The notes below the pieces were generated by a model. That model saw nothing but the letters and a program-made list of their open reading frames with translations, ran no database searches and was not told the origin of the DNA. Source: Acidimicrobiia bacterium (GTDB taxonomy: Bacteria > Actinomycetota > Acidimicrobiia > Spongiisociales > ZC4RG35). From it: a stretch of DNA of 64,000 nucleotides. Position 1 is the first letter of the stretch; each line of letters starts with the position of its first letter. Below, one piece after another: positions 34,918-43,334 of this stretch. Location: assembly GCA_028284765.1 (NCBI GenBank), contig JANQRA010000018.1, forward strand, positions 1-64,000, written 5' to 3'. Position numbers and translations under genes: made by a program.

Positions 34918-36132
34918 CTATTTCCAATACTCCTCGTAGTGGACGTTGCCCCGTTCCTTACGGTGGTCGATGTTGAAGCCACGCTCATGCATGATCTCGG
35001 CGACACCCCGTACCCCCGGAAACGTGGGCTCGCCGGTGTCTTCATCCCATTTCGGAGGCCCGATCATCGCCGGGTTGCCGCACATGAACACGTGGGTGTT
35101 GGCAGGGTCGAGCGGTGCCCCGAGCGTTTCCTCTAGCTGCCCGTTCTCGATGTAGTCCTGGATGTAGACCTTGTTGCCTTCGTTCTCGGGTTCTCGGGTG
35201 GTGAGCGTCACGTATTTGTAGTTGGGGTAGCGACCGGTCAGAACTTCGTGCTCCTCGGTGTAGGCGAGGTCATCCCGGTAGCGGACGGTGACCACCGAGA
35301 TGATCTTCCCGACATGCTTGTTCCGCAGTAGTTCGGCGATCATCTGGTTGTGCGGCGCCTCGCCCGTCCCGGTGCTCAGGAACACGCAGTTGTCTTCCGG
35401 GTCCACTCCATCCAGGGTGTAGCGCCCGGTGAACTTCCGCCCCATGTAGATACGGTCGCCGACACCTCTGCTGAAGAGGCGAGGTGTTAGCGCCGGAGTC
35501 TCATTCGCTCCGGGCTTCACCTGGACTACGTAGAACTCGACTTCGGATGGATGAGGATCGAGCAGCTCACCATCTTCGTCGATCATCGAACTCGAAACCG
35601 AGTATGAGCGAAGGGCCATTTTGGATTCTTGCTCCGGGTTGGCAGAGAAGTCATCTCTGGCCTCGTCGGCCCGAGGTTCCCAGAATCCGAGTCCCAGAGT
35701 CGTGTATTGGCCCGGCTTGAAGGGCTCGATTGGTTCATCGGGTTTGATCCGCAGCACCCACAGCTCCGGGTTGTGCTCACGGATGTGCGTGATCGTCGCG
35801 TTGTAGTTCTCGTCTCGTAGACGAGTGATCCGCTCTTCTCGTGTCTCCTCCTCGTAGACAACGAACAGCTTGGTGATCACCTCAGAGGCCTGACCCAAAG
35901 TCTCCTCGGTCCATGGGTCGGAACGGGTGACGGTCACGACGTTGGACTGGACGTAGACCGAGCTGATGCCGGAATCCGTTTCGAAGAGCCGAGAAGCGAG
36001 AAGCGAGGGAGGATCGGTCGGTTCAGGTGCAGTCGTGAAGGATCGGCCGTCTTGGCCGGTCAGCGACCGGTCGAGGTCGAATACGGCGCTGGTTCCGATT
36101 CCAGTTGCCTTGACCGCTATGAGCTGACCCAT
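34918..36132 (-). CDS. Ferredoxin--NADP reductase with N-terminal Nfu_N domain
   Basis: 404 residues from ATG 36132. Residues 1-100 resemble the Nfu/NifU N-terminal domain: LASRLFETDSGISSVYVQSNVVTVTRSDPWTEETLGQASEVI. Residues 120-404 are a ferredoxin/flavodoxin-NADP reductase: FKPGQYTTLGL and RSYSVSSS (FAD), FLSTGTGEAPHNQMI (NADP) and CGNPAMIGPP, ending HYEEYWK. The reductase would move electrons between NADP(H) and ferredoxin. The CxxC of the Nfu iron-sulfur domain is absent, so the N-terminal part is not an obvious cluster scaffold. The fusion is unusual. Confidence 0.82.
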   Translation of the reverse strand: MGQLIAVKATGIGTSAVFDLDRSLTGQDGRSFTTAPEPTDPPSLLASRLFETDSGISSVYVQSNVVTVTRSDPWTEETLGQASEVITKLFVVYEEETREERITRLRDENYNATITHIREHNPELWVLRIKPDEPIEPFKPGQYTTLGLGFWEPRADEARDDFSANPEQESKMALRSYSVSSSMIDEDGELLDPHPSEVEFYVVQVKPGANETPALTPRLFSRGVGDRIYMGRKFTGRYTLDGVDPEDNCVFLSTGTGEAPHNQMIAELLRNKHVGKIISVVTVRYRDDLAYTEEHEVLTGRYPNYKYVTLTTREPENEGNKVYIQDYIENGQLEETLGAPLDPANTHVFMCGNPAMIGPPKWDEDTGEPTFPGVRGVAEIMHERGFNIDHRKERGNVHYEEYWK

Positions 36133-36179
36133 CAATCCAAGTTACCGAATCTGGGCGACGTCGGTGACTGTGCCAGCAG

Positions 36180-37154
36180 CTAGTCGTCAGCAATCAGCTG
36201 TGCGTATCGCTTGGTCAGAATCTCCGCCCCCTCGGTCGACGGATGGCCGTAGTCGTAGAAGCCCGTCGGGCCTAGGTTTTCCACGTTCCCTGCCCGCCAC
36301 GGCACGTCGATACCGGCAACCTCGTCCAAAGAAGCGACAACCCGTTGGAAGTGGGCCATCAGCTCGGCATTGTTCTCTTCGAACAGGTCGGCAGCTGAGT
36401 CTCTGAGAGGTACATGGATGACCCAGATGTCCAAGCCGTCCTCTTGCAGCAACTCGATGAGTTGGTCCAGATACCTCATCTGGCCCTCGCCCGGATCTGC
36501 TCCGACGTACCGATCCTCCCAGGGGGCAAGGTCCAGGTCCACCGGCCCGACTGCGACTTCGTCCTGCCAGACAACCCGTCCGTCGTCGGCAATCGGCGGT
36601 GCCTCATTGTCATTGCGGATGATCGACGACGGCAGGCCACGGATCTGGTCGCGGGCGTCGTATGTGCGCCACAGGCTCCCAGCCAAGAGGCTCAACTCAT
36701 GCCCGGACCACGCCAAACGATCGTCCAGGTCTGCGAATCTGCGAACACGAGCACTCGGAGCTCGGCCGTCGATCACGTCATCAACTTCAACGCTGACAAT
36801 CGCTACTCGGGCCTGGGATAGCTTCTCCCGGTTTCGCTCGTATAGGAGGAGGCTGTCGAAAGCCCGTCCGCCCGTCAGCGCCAGATTGAGAACAGTCCCT
36901 TCATTCAGGCCCAGAAGAGACTCGAGATCCCTGGGCGACAGTCCATCACGAAGACGGCTCGCACCGAGTGCGATGACCTCGGGGTTTGGTGCCTTTGCGA
37001 TCACCTCGTTTTCGAGGACATCGACGATTCCGGCATTCGACCTCGGCTGGTAGGTCCAGATCCAGTCAGATCGTCCCACGAACACCTCGACTAGCAAGAG
37101 AAGGCCAAGAGAGATGGCTAGGCCCGAGAACACAAGACGCTTCCGATTGCTCAT
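36180..37154 (-). CDS. SGNH/AlgX-like O-acetylation protein
   Basis: 324 residues with one N-terminal membrane anchor (LVFSGLAISLGLLLLVEVFVG). VIALGASRLRDGLSP resembles the GDSx block of SGNH hydrolases, and the C-terminal FYDYGHPSTEGAEIL matches the DxxH block, giving a plausible Ser-Asp-His set. Its ATG overlaps the stop of the MBOAT gene (ATGA), and the pair parallels AlgI-AlgX/AlgJ systems in which the MBOAT exports acetyl groups and the SGNH partner transfers them to a glycan. The glycan is unknown. Confidence 0.75.
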   Translation of the reverse strand: MSNRKRLVFSGLAISLGLLLLVEVFVGRSDWIWTYQPRSNAGIVDVLENEVIAKAPNPEVIALGASRLRDGLSPRDLESLLGLNEGTVLNLALTGGRAFDSLLLYERNREKLSQARVAIVSVEVDDVIDGRAPSARVRRFADLDDRLAWSGHELSLLAGSLWRTYDARDQIRGLPSSIIRNDNEAPPIADDGRVVWQDEVAVGPVDLDLAPWEDRYVGADPGEGQMRYLDQLIELLQEDGLDIWVIHVPLRDSAADLFEENNAELMAHFQRVVASLDEVAGIDVPWRAGNVENLGPTGFYDYGHPSTEGAEILTKRYAQLIADD

Positions 37155-38572
37155 CAGAACTGGAAGTAGATGAAGCTGTTGTTGGGGGCGGACGGAGCCA
37201 GGACGAGAGCGAGAATCATCCCGGCATAACTCACGCCTCTAATTGCAGCCGGCCATTTCATGATCGCAGTATGAGACCCTTTCACCCGTTGTGGAAGGTC
37301 GATAAAGAGCGTGATGCCCGTGAGGGCAGCGAAAAGGCCGAAAGAGCTCAATGCCCCCCGATCGAATCCGCCCTCGAGGGTGAGCATCGACGAGATTGCG
37401 TTGAGCGATTCTCCAAGGCCTGGAGCCCTGAAGAAGATCCAAGCGAGCATCACCACCACCATTGTCAGGCTCCAGGCGCCTATGCCCTCGACGACGGAAC
37501 CCGAAGGTTCAGTTGTCGACTTGCCTCGGAGGGATGACATCCAACGATGTCCGCTCAGCGCGAGACCGTGGATGCCGCCCCAAACCACGAATGTCCACGC
37601 AGCGCCGTGCCACAGGCCTCCGAGAAGCATCGTGAGCATGAGGTTGCGATACGTGTTGGCCAGACCGTTGCGATTCCCACCCAGCGGGATGTACAGATAG
37701 TCACGGAGCCAAGTGGACAGCGAGATGTGCCATTGACGCCAGAAGAGAGCGATGTTTCGTGCGAAGTAGGGATGCTCGAAGTTGATCATCAAGTCGATGC
37801 CCATCATCCGTGCGGTCCCTCGCGCGATGTCCGAGTAGCCAGCAAAGTCCGCGTAGATCTGGAGAGCGAACAGGAGGGTGGCCCCCGCAATGGCCATGCC
37901 TCCGGCAGCTCCCAGGTCGGAAAAGACCTCATCGACGACGGGCGCTGCGACGTCAGCTACTGCGATCTTCCTCACCAATCCGATGAGGATCAGCACGGCA
38001 CCTGAGCTGAACTGTTCTCGGGTCGCCCGGCGAGCTTTGTCGAACTGAGGCAGAAGTCGCTGAGCTCGTTCGATCGGGCCGGCCACGAGTTGCGGGAAGA
38101 AACTGACGTACACGGCAAACTGGAGGAGGTTGGACGTTGGCTCCACCCGCCCTCGGTAGACATCGATGGTGTAGGCCATCGTCTGGAAGGTGTAGAAACT
38201 GATGCCGACGGGCAGGACGATGCTCAGTGTGGGGGTGCTCACACCGAAGCCGAGGGTTTCGAGTAGGGCCGTCGCCGAGTCGACGAAGAAGCCGAAGTAC
38301 TTGAAGAATCCGAGAATGCCCAGGTTGGTGATCAGGCTGACCATCAGGAGCCTTCGCCTCGGCTTTCCGTCGGAGTGGGGCATCTGGCGAGCGACTGTGA
38401 AGTCGACGACCGTCGACAGGATCAGAAGACCGAGGAATCTCCAATCCCACCATCCGTAAAAGAAGTACGAACCGGCGAGGAGAATGAAATTCTGCCAGTG
38501 TTTGTTGCGAGGCAGATAGAGAAGAAGAACGACCGAGAAGAAGACTGCAAAGGCCCAAGAATTGAAAAGCAA
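37154..38572 (-). CDS. MBOAT family O-acyltransferase (AlgI-like)
   Basis: 472 residues with a TTG start. About 11-12 hydrophobic segments are visible, and the AlgI signatures are present: LPVGISFYTFQTMAYTIDVYRG, FFPQLVAGPIERAQRLLPQ, FWRQWHISLSTWLRDYLYIPLGGNR and the catalytic-histidine segment LLGGLWHGAAWTFVVWGGIHG. It should pass acetyl groups across the membrane for modification of a surface polymer by the coupled SGNH protein. No biosynthetic genes for that polymer lie nearby. Confidence 0.9.
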   Translation of the reverse strand: MLFNSWAFAVFFSVVLLLYLPRNKHWQNFILLAGSYFFYGWWDWRFLGLLILSTVVDFTVARQMPHSDGKPRRRLLMVSLITNLGILGFFKYFGFFVDSATALLETLGFGVSTPTLSIVLPVGISFYTFQTMAYTIDVYRGRVEPTSNLLQFAVYVSFFPQLVAGPIERAQRLLPQFDKARRATREQFSSGAVLILIGLVRKIAVADVAAPVVDEVFSDLGAAGGMAIAGATLLFALQIYADFAGYSDIARGTARMMGIDLMINFEHPYFARNIALFWRQWHISLSTWLRDYLYIPLGGNRNGLANTYRNLMLTMLLGGLWHGAAWTFVVWGGIHGLALSGHRWMSSLRGKSTTEPSGSVVEGIGAWSLTMVVVMLAWIFFRAPGLGESLNAISSMLTLEGGFDRGALSSFGLFAALTGITLFIDLPQRVKGSHTAIMKWPAAIRGVSYAGMILALVLAPSAPNNSFIYFQF

Positions 38573-38653
38573 TGCCTACGCCCCAGTACTCCCTAGGACA
38601 GCCGTCCCAAACGACAGTACAGAAGTGACGCTGACCGAGTCTGATTCCATCGC

Positions 38654-39835
38654 ATGACCAGCCGAGAACGCCAAGCCTGGATCTCGCTGCCAGACCCGTC
38701 TGAAGACTTCGCCGCCAATCCGGTCGAGCTCTTCTTCGACCTCGCCTTCGTATTCGCTTTCAGTCAGCTGGTCGGTCGTTTGATTTACGACCCAACTGTC
38801 GAGGGCTTGGGACTGTTCACGTTGCTCTTCCTGATGCTGTGGCTGCCTTGGACGACGATGACGTGGGCGGCCAATGCGGTGTCAGCCCACAACCGACCGG
38901 TTCAGGCAATCATGCTGGTGGCAACCGCCACCTCGGTACCGATGGCAGCTTCGGTGAGCACGGCGTTTGCTGGAGGCGGCCCGGTTTTCGCAATCAGCCT
39001 GAGCGTGATCATCGCCATGGCCCTAACGATGATGGCGATCGGGTATCCGACTGGAAGCGCGGAGTTCTACTCCGCCCTCAGGTATTCCCTCCCGAACATC
39101 GTCGCCATGGTCTTGTTCGTGATCGGCGGCTTTCTCCCGGAGACAGCCCGAATCATCTTCTGGGTCGGGGGTCTGCTGTCTGTGATCTACGGGACTATCA
39201 GAGCGAGTAGTGGATCGTGGGTCGTCAGACCAAAGCACTTCGCCGAAAGGCACGGCCTGATCCTGATCATCGCCTTGGGCGAGGTCATCGTTGCCATTGC
39301 CATACCGGTGCTGGCGAGTCTCGAGGAGCTCGACGTGATCCCATCGCTGACGCTCACAGCCCTCGTGGCGTCTGGCGTGTTCGCGGCCCTGCTTTGGTGG
39401 GCGTACTTCGACCTGCCCCAACCTCTGTGGGAACACAAGGCCGCAAGCTTGGATCAGAAGGAACGTGGCCGGTTCGCACGCGACCTATACACGTACATCC
39501 ACGCCCCGATCGTGGCCGGTGTGATTCTGAGTGCGGCAGCCCTGGAGGAGATCACGCTGCATCCGGGAGACCCTTTGCCGTTTGAGTTCCGACTGATGTT
39601 CCTGGCGGGAATGCTGTCGTTCTTCGGCGGGATCGAGTTGGGTGCGCTTCGCGCCCACCGCAAGTTCCCACCCGAAAGGGCTCTGATCGTGGTGTTGCTC
39701 TCGGCGTTGATGCTGTTCGGCGGTGACCTGTCGGGCCTGACCCTTTTGGTGGTGACGGACCTCGTCGTATTGGTTGCCTTGGCCTTCGAGGCAAGACGAA
39801 TCGACAGCTACGCCAACCAGTTGGCGACTAGCTGA
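38654..39835 (+). CDS. ltrA: Low temperature requirement protein A (LtrA)
   Basis: 393 residues, about ten transmembrane helices. The LtrA hallmark VELFFDLAFVFAFSQLVGRL lies near residue 25, and FAERHGLILIIALGEVIVAI is the second conserved block. The family is defined by a Listeria gene needed at low temperature; its molecular activity is unknown. It is divergent from the MBOAT gene with 80 bp between starts, and its stop lies 34 bp from the tRNA-Sec gene. Confidence 0.9.
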   Translation: MTSRERQAWISLPDPSEDFAANPVELFFDLAFVFAFSQLVGRLIYDPTVEGLGLFTLLFLMLWLPWTTMTWAANAVSAHNRPVQAIMLVATATSVPMAASVSTAFAGGGPVFAISLSVIIAMALTMMAIGYPTGSAEFYSALRYSLPNIVAMVLFVIGGFLPETARIIFWVGGLLSVIYGTIRASSGSWVVRPKHFAERHGLILIIALGEVIVAIAIPVLASLEELDVIPSLTLTALVASGVFAALLWWAYFDLPQPLWEHKAASLDQKERGRFARDLYTYIHAPIVAGVILSAAALEEITLHPGDPLPFEFRLMFLAGMLSFFGGIELGALRAHRKFPPERALIVVLLSALMLFGGDLSGLTLLVVTDLVVLVALAFEARRIDSYANQLATS

Positions 39836-39868
39836 GGCCCGGGTCGTTGGGACGAGGGGCCCCAGGCT

Positions 39869-39964
39869 TGGCGGAGGCGGACGGGAATCGAACCCGCCAG
39901 AGACAGGATCTGCCTCTCACCGGTTTTGAAGACCGGGGGACCCACCAGGCGTCCGTACGCCTCC
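39869..39964 (-). tRNA. selC: tRNA-Sec (UCA anticodon)
   Basis: The minus strand folds as a selenocysteine tRNA: acceptor GGAGGCG/CGCCTCC, D stem GGAC/GTCC, anticodon arm CCGGT-CTTCAAA-ACCGG with UCA, and a long variable arm (GAGAGGCAGATCCTGTCTC). The T arm is GCGGG-TTCGATT-CCCGT; G and encoded CCA follow. The eighth acceptor pair expected in bacterial tRNA-Sec is a U-C mismatch here. The gene implies selenocysteine decoding, with SelA, SelB and SelD elsewhere. It supports the UGA-containing gene at 57060. Confidence 0.92.
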
Positions 39965-40004
39965 CTGGCGAGACGATCAGCGTAGGCAGACTGTGTAGTT
40001 GATC

Positions 40005-40040
40005 CGATATCCGCCATATATGGCGATATGAACCCCGGGT
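40005..40040. repeat. Palindromic intergenic repeat, copy 2 (half element)
   Basis: GATATCCGCCATATATGGCGATATGAACCCCGGGTTCG. The dyad centre and right arm match copy 3 at 53342, while the left outer arm is missing. It lies between tRNA-Sec and the XRE gene and includes the ATG at 40028 that the ORF track used. Confidence 0.7.
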
Positions 40041-40087
40041 TCGAGGTTTGTGGGAACTGTGGGGGTTGGGTAATACGCTTAGGGGAT

Positions 40088-40693
40088 ATGCCCGAGCGAA
40101 GCTTCGGACGAACGGTCCGCTACAGACGGACGAAGATGGGGTTGAGCCAGGCCAAGCTCGGAGAGCTGGTCGGGCGGTCCACGAGCACCATCCGATCATG
40201 GGAACGCGACACGAGCAGGCCCACCGATCCCAAAGCGATATCAGCACTGGCAGCCATCCTTGGTGTGGATGAGCGCCAACTCTTCGAAAAGGCCGGGGTG
40301 GAGCGACCAGCCGAGTCCGACGACCAGACAGTCGAACAGGCGTTGGCGACACTCACTCCGATTCAGCCGGTCCCTGTCCAGGACCGCCCACCATCGGCCC
40401 CGTCGGAGGGTCGTCCAGAGGCCACGACACGTGCCAAGACCGTTCCAGAGCCTTCCGATGCTCCGGCATTCGTCGCCCCAGCTCACCCCTATCTAGTCAC
40501 CCAGGTGACCCCGACAGTTGCTGATCAGTCGTACATCGAAGACGCCGGGCAACGCCAGGTATATCGGGTCCGCAACCTCGCCACGTTGGTGGTTGTGGTG
40601 GCCTTGGTCATCGCCTTCATTTGGGCGTTTGCTGAGGGTTGGGAAGCAATCACCGACTGGTGGGACAGCTTCTTCGGTGGCCTCCAACTCTGA
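40088..40693 (+). CDS. Membrane-anchored XRE-family regulator
   Basis: 201 residues from ATG 40088 (MPERSFGRTVRYRR), preceded by AGGGGAT. The ORF-track start at 40028 lies inside the palindromic repeat and adds a cysteine-bearing leader of doubtful reality. The XRE helix-turn-helix (MGLSQAKLGELVGRSTSTIRSWERDTSRP) spans about residues 15-65. A proline-rich linker follows, then one transmembrane helix (LATLVVVVALVIAFIWAFA) and a short tryptophan-rich tail. It resembles RodZ in layout but lacks a clear RodZ C-terminal domain. It may sense an envelope signal; targets are unknown. Confidence 0.78.
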   Translation: MPERSFGRTVRYRRTKMGLSQAKLGELVGRSTSTIRSWERDTSRPTDPKAISALAAILGVDERQLFEKAGVERPAESDDQTVEQALATLTPIQPVPVQDRPPSAPSEGRPEATTRAKTVPEPSDAPAFVAPAHPYLVTQVTPTVADQSYIEDAGQRQVYRVRNLATLVVVVALVIAFIWAFAEGWEAITDWWDSFFGGLQL

Positions 40694-40744
40694 TCCCGAA
40701 AATCTGCTCACCGAACCGCGTCTCTGTGGCAAACTGTCGCTACC

Positions 40745-40895
40745 AGAGAAAGGAGGTGGTCCGAACTTGCATTTATCTTTTAGGACTCTGGAGGTGGCCG
40801 AGCGCTGAGTGGCGCTGACCACAGGGCCACTCGCCTTCGGGCAGGTGGCGACTTCAAACTCGGACCACCCGGCTCTGGTTATCGCAGACCTTGTC
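40745..40895 (+). ncRNA. Structured element with strong SD and 13-codon ORF
   Basis: AAAGGAGGTGGTCCGAAC is followed by a 13-codon ORF (TTG 40767 to TGA 40806-40808, LHLSFRTLEVAER). GGTGGTCCGA (40755-40764), overlapping the Shine-Dalgarno sequence, is perfectly complementary to TCGGACCACC (40860-40869). Between them lies a GCCACTCGCC-TTCG-GGCAGGTGGC hairpin. This looks like a leader or small regulatory RNA that could mask its own ribosome-binding site. The rest of the 318-bp gap after the XRE gene holds only the terminator below. Confidence 0.5.
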
Positions 40896-40942
40896 CACCT
40901 GCGACGGCATCATCGCCGTGAAACACTCGAGCTGAAAGCTTG

Positions 40943-40970
40943 AAACGGCCCCGCAACAGCGGGGTCGTTT
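40943..40970 (+). terminator. Intrinsic terminator
   Basis: AAACGGCCCCGC-AACA-GCGGGGTCGTTT followed by T. It would end the XRE/small-ORF transcript and could also serve the convergent cysteine-pathway gene. Confidence 0.85.
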
Positions 40971-41012
40971 TCTATGCGTGAGCAGATAGTCCGCTGAGAG
41001 CGGCTCATCTGC

Positions 41013-41963
41013 TCACACGTCGAAGCCGTGTTCCTCCAGCCACTCGTCGTTGAACACCTTTGACAGATAGCCGCGCCCCGAATCGGGCACCAGAACCACA
41101 ACCAGTTTGTCCGTTTCTTCGGCAGCGACCTGCAAAGCCGCCTGCACGGCCATGCCACCCGAGCCTCCCGTCAGGACACCTTCCTCACGGGCCAGCCGAC
41201 GGCACATGGCGAAAGACTCGTGGTCGTTGACTTCGATGAAGCGGTCGATGATGTCCAGGTCAACCGTCTCCGGGTAGAAGTCCTCACCGACACCTTCGAC
41301 GAAGTACTGGTGAAGGTCACCGTGCGGGCCTTGGGTGTAGATCGAGCCCTCCGGGTCTGCACCGACTATCTCGATGTCGGGTCGCTGCATCTTGAGATAA
41401 CGCGCAGCTCCGCTGATCGTGCCCCCAGTGCCGACGCCGGCGACATAGACGTCGACGGCCCCGTCGGTTTGTTGCCAGATCTCAGGTCCGGTCGACTGAA
41501 AGTGCGCCTTCGGGTTCGACATGTTGAAGTATTGATTCGGTTGGAATGCCCCATCTATCTCCTCAGCCAGCCGACTCGCTGCTGCGTAATAGGAGTCCGG
41601 ATGATCAGGGCCGGTAGTGGGCGTCTCGACGACTTCGACCCCATAGGCACGGAGCAGGTCCTGTTTCTCCTTGGAAACCTTGTCGGGGACTGTGCAGATC
41701 ACCCGGTAGCCGCGCACGGCCCCAACCAGCGCCAAGCCGACGCCAGTGTTCCCGGACGTTGGCTCCACGATCGTCCCGCCGGGCTTCAGGAGACCGTCGG
41801 CCTCTGCTTGGTCGATCATGGCCACTGCAATTCGCTCTTTGACCGAGCCCCCAGGATTGGTTGATTCCAGCTTGGCGACGAGATTCCCTGGCGCATGGAG
41901 ACGACTGAGCCGAACGAGGGGAGTGTTGCCAATCGTCTCCAGAATCGAGTCGTGAATCGTCAT
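41013..41963 (-). CDS. cbs: Cystathionine beta-synthase-like PLP enzyme
   Basis: 316 residues from ATG 41963 (MTIHDSILETIGNTPLVRLSRL); the track ORF is an open upstream extension. The PLP lysine is in NPGGSVKERIA (about residue 42), the substrate loop is EPTSGNTGVGLA, and the phosphate loop is GVGTGGTISG. The ending GRGYLSKVFNDEWLEEHGF is more typical of cystathionine beta-synthases than of CysK. The regulatory CBS pair of longer homologues is absent. Cysteine synthase activity is the alternative. Confidence 0.85.
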   Translation of the reverse strand: MTIHDSILETIGNTPLVRLSRLHAPGNLVAKLESTNPGGSVKERIAVAMIDQAEADGLLKPGGTIVEPTSGNTGVGLALVGAVRGYRVICTVPDKVSKEKQDLLRAYGVEVVETPTTGPDHPDSYYAAASRLAEEIDGAFQPNQYFNMSNPKAHFQSTGPEIWQQTDGAVDVYVAGVGTGGTISGAARYLKMQRPDIEIVGADPEGSIYTQGPHGDLHQYFVEGVGEDFYPETVDLDIIDRFIEVNDHESFAMCRRLAREEGVLTGGSGGMAVQAALQVAAEETDKLVVVLVPDSGRGYLSKVFNDEWLEEHGFDV

Positions 41964-41991
41964 TGCTTCGCCGACCCTAACCTTGGTGCCG

Positions 41992-42873
41992 ATGCGACCC
42001 ATTGTCCGATACTCATGGTTCGTCCTGGCCTTCAACGTGCTGGTGATCCTCTTGGGAGCCTTGGTTCGCGCCACCGGATCTGGTGCCGGCTGTGGGCGCT
42101 CCTGGCCCACGTGTGGAGGGGAGCTGATTCCGGAGCTCGAAGGGGCGACCGCAATCGAATTCAGCCATCGGGCAGTGAGCGGAGTCGCATTGGTCCTGGT
42201 CGCAGTGCTCGTGGCTTGGGTTTGGAGGTCCACCAGCTCGGGTCATCCGGCCCGGCTGGGGGTGGTGCTCTCGATGATTGCGATCATCGGCGAGGCCCTG
42301 GTGGGGGCGATGATCGTCCTTGCCGAGTGGGTCGCCGAGGATGCATCACTGGCAAGGACGGTCGCCGTGCCACTTCACCTGGTCAACACCCTGTTGCTCC
42401 TTGCTGCTCTCACTCTCACCATCTTCTGGCTCCAGGGAGGCAGAAGGCTTCGCTGGTCTGAGGACAGAATGGTCAATCGAGCGCTGGTGGCCGGTCTCGT
42501 CGCATTGGTGCTGATTTCAGCCTCGGGAGCGGTGACGGCCCTGGCAGACACTCTCTTTCCCAAGGACGGCACAGGCGGCGATGCCGAGAACCTTCTGACC
42601 AGCCTCCGCATCGTCCATCCGATCCTCGCTGTCGTCGCCGCCACGCTCGGATTCTGGGTCGGCGGACGCACTCGGGTGCCTCGCTCGCGAGCAGCCTCTC
42701 TGTTGCCCTGGTTGGTGGCGGCCATGCTCGTGACGGGCGTTATCAACGTTCTGCTCGGCGTGCCGGTGTGGATGCAGTTGGTACATCTGCTGCTCGCCGA
42801 CGCACTTTGGGTGGCTTTCGTGTGGACAACGGCCGTCGCCCTTCAACCTTCGGAAGTGGCCTCTCCGGTCTGA
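41992..42873 (+). CDS. ctaA: Heme A synthase (COX15/CtaA)
   Basis: 293 residues from ATG 41992. About eight transmembrane helices are visible, with conserved LLGALVRATGSGAGCGRSWPTCGG (cysteine pair) and EFSHRAVSGVAL near the N-terminus, and PLHLVNTLLLL and LRIVHPILAVVAA supplying heme-liganding histidines. It oxidises heme O to heme A for aa3-type oxidase. No ctaB or oxidase genes are adjacent. Its 3' end overlaps the convergent VOC gene by 31 bp. Confidence 0.9.
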   Translation: MRPIVRYSWFVLAFNVLVILLGALVRATGSGAGCGRSWPTCGGELIPELEGATAIEFSHRAVSGVALVLVAVLVAWVWRSTSSGHPARLGVVLSMIAIIGEALVGAMIVLAEWVAEDASLARTVAVPLHLVNTLLLLAALTLTIFWLQGGRRLRWSEDRMVNRALVAGLVALVLISASGAVTALADTLFPKDGTGGDAENLLTSLRIVHPILAVVAATLGFWVGGRTRVPRSRAASLLPWLVAAMLVTGVINVLLGVPVWMQLVHLLLADALWVAFVWTTAVALQPSEVASPV

Positions 42874-43334
42874 CGGCCACTCCAGCGCTCGATCTCCGCC
42901 TGCAGATCGAGTGGCATTACCACTCCCTTGTCTGCGTATTCGCCCCAGGCCTCCTTGGGCAGCATCCACATGATCTCGAACTCGTTCCCGGATGGGTCAG
43001 CCCCGTACAAGGAGATCGTCGCGCCGTGGTGTGACTGACCGGTCAAGGCCCCGGACGCTGAAAGTGTGTCACGAACCGTTGCCAGGTCTGAGATGTCGTC
43101 AACCTCCCACGCCAGGTGGTACAGCCCTGCAGACCCGCGCGGGGGTTTCGGTCCACGAGTTCCAAACAGGCCAAGGTCGTGGTGGTTCTCAGATCCGGGT
43201 GCACGTAGGAAGGCTGCGTTCATTTGGCGTTCGTCAGCGGCAACCGTGAAGCCGAGGACTTTGACATAGAAGTCCAGCGCCGCCTCCAGGTCTGTCACAA
43301 ACAACACTGCGTGGTTGAGCTTCAGTCCAGTCAC
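42843..43334 (-). CDS. Glyoxalase/VOC family protein
   Basis: 163 residues from GTG 43334 (VTGLKLNHAVLFVTDLEAALDFYVKVLGF), which overlaps the soxR stop by GTGA; the longer ORF runs through soxR. The VOC fold is indicated by NHAVLFVTDLEAALDFY, YHLAWEVDDI and DPSGNEFEIMW, giving likely metal ligands (His, His, Glu). It resembles ring-cleaving or glyoxalase-type dioxygenases. Coupling to SoxR suggests action on redox-active or electrophilic compounds. Confidence 0.83.
   Translation of the reverse strand: MTGLKLNHAVLFVTDLEAALDFYVKVLGFTVAADERQMNAAFLRAPGSENHHDLGLFGTRGPKPPRGSAGLYHLAWEVDDISDLATVRDTLSASGALTGQSHHGATISLYGADPSGNEFEIMWMLPKEAWGEYADKGVVMPLDLQAEIERWSGRQTGEATSEG

Noticed and set aside
40028-40087. 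N-terminal extension of the XRE regulator (MNPGFEVCGNCGG)
   Set aside because: The CGNC looks like a zinc motif, but the codons lie in and just after the palindromic repeat, and ATG 40088 has the better ribosome-binding site.
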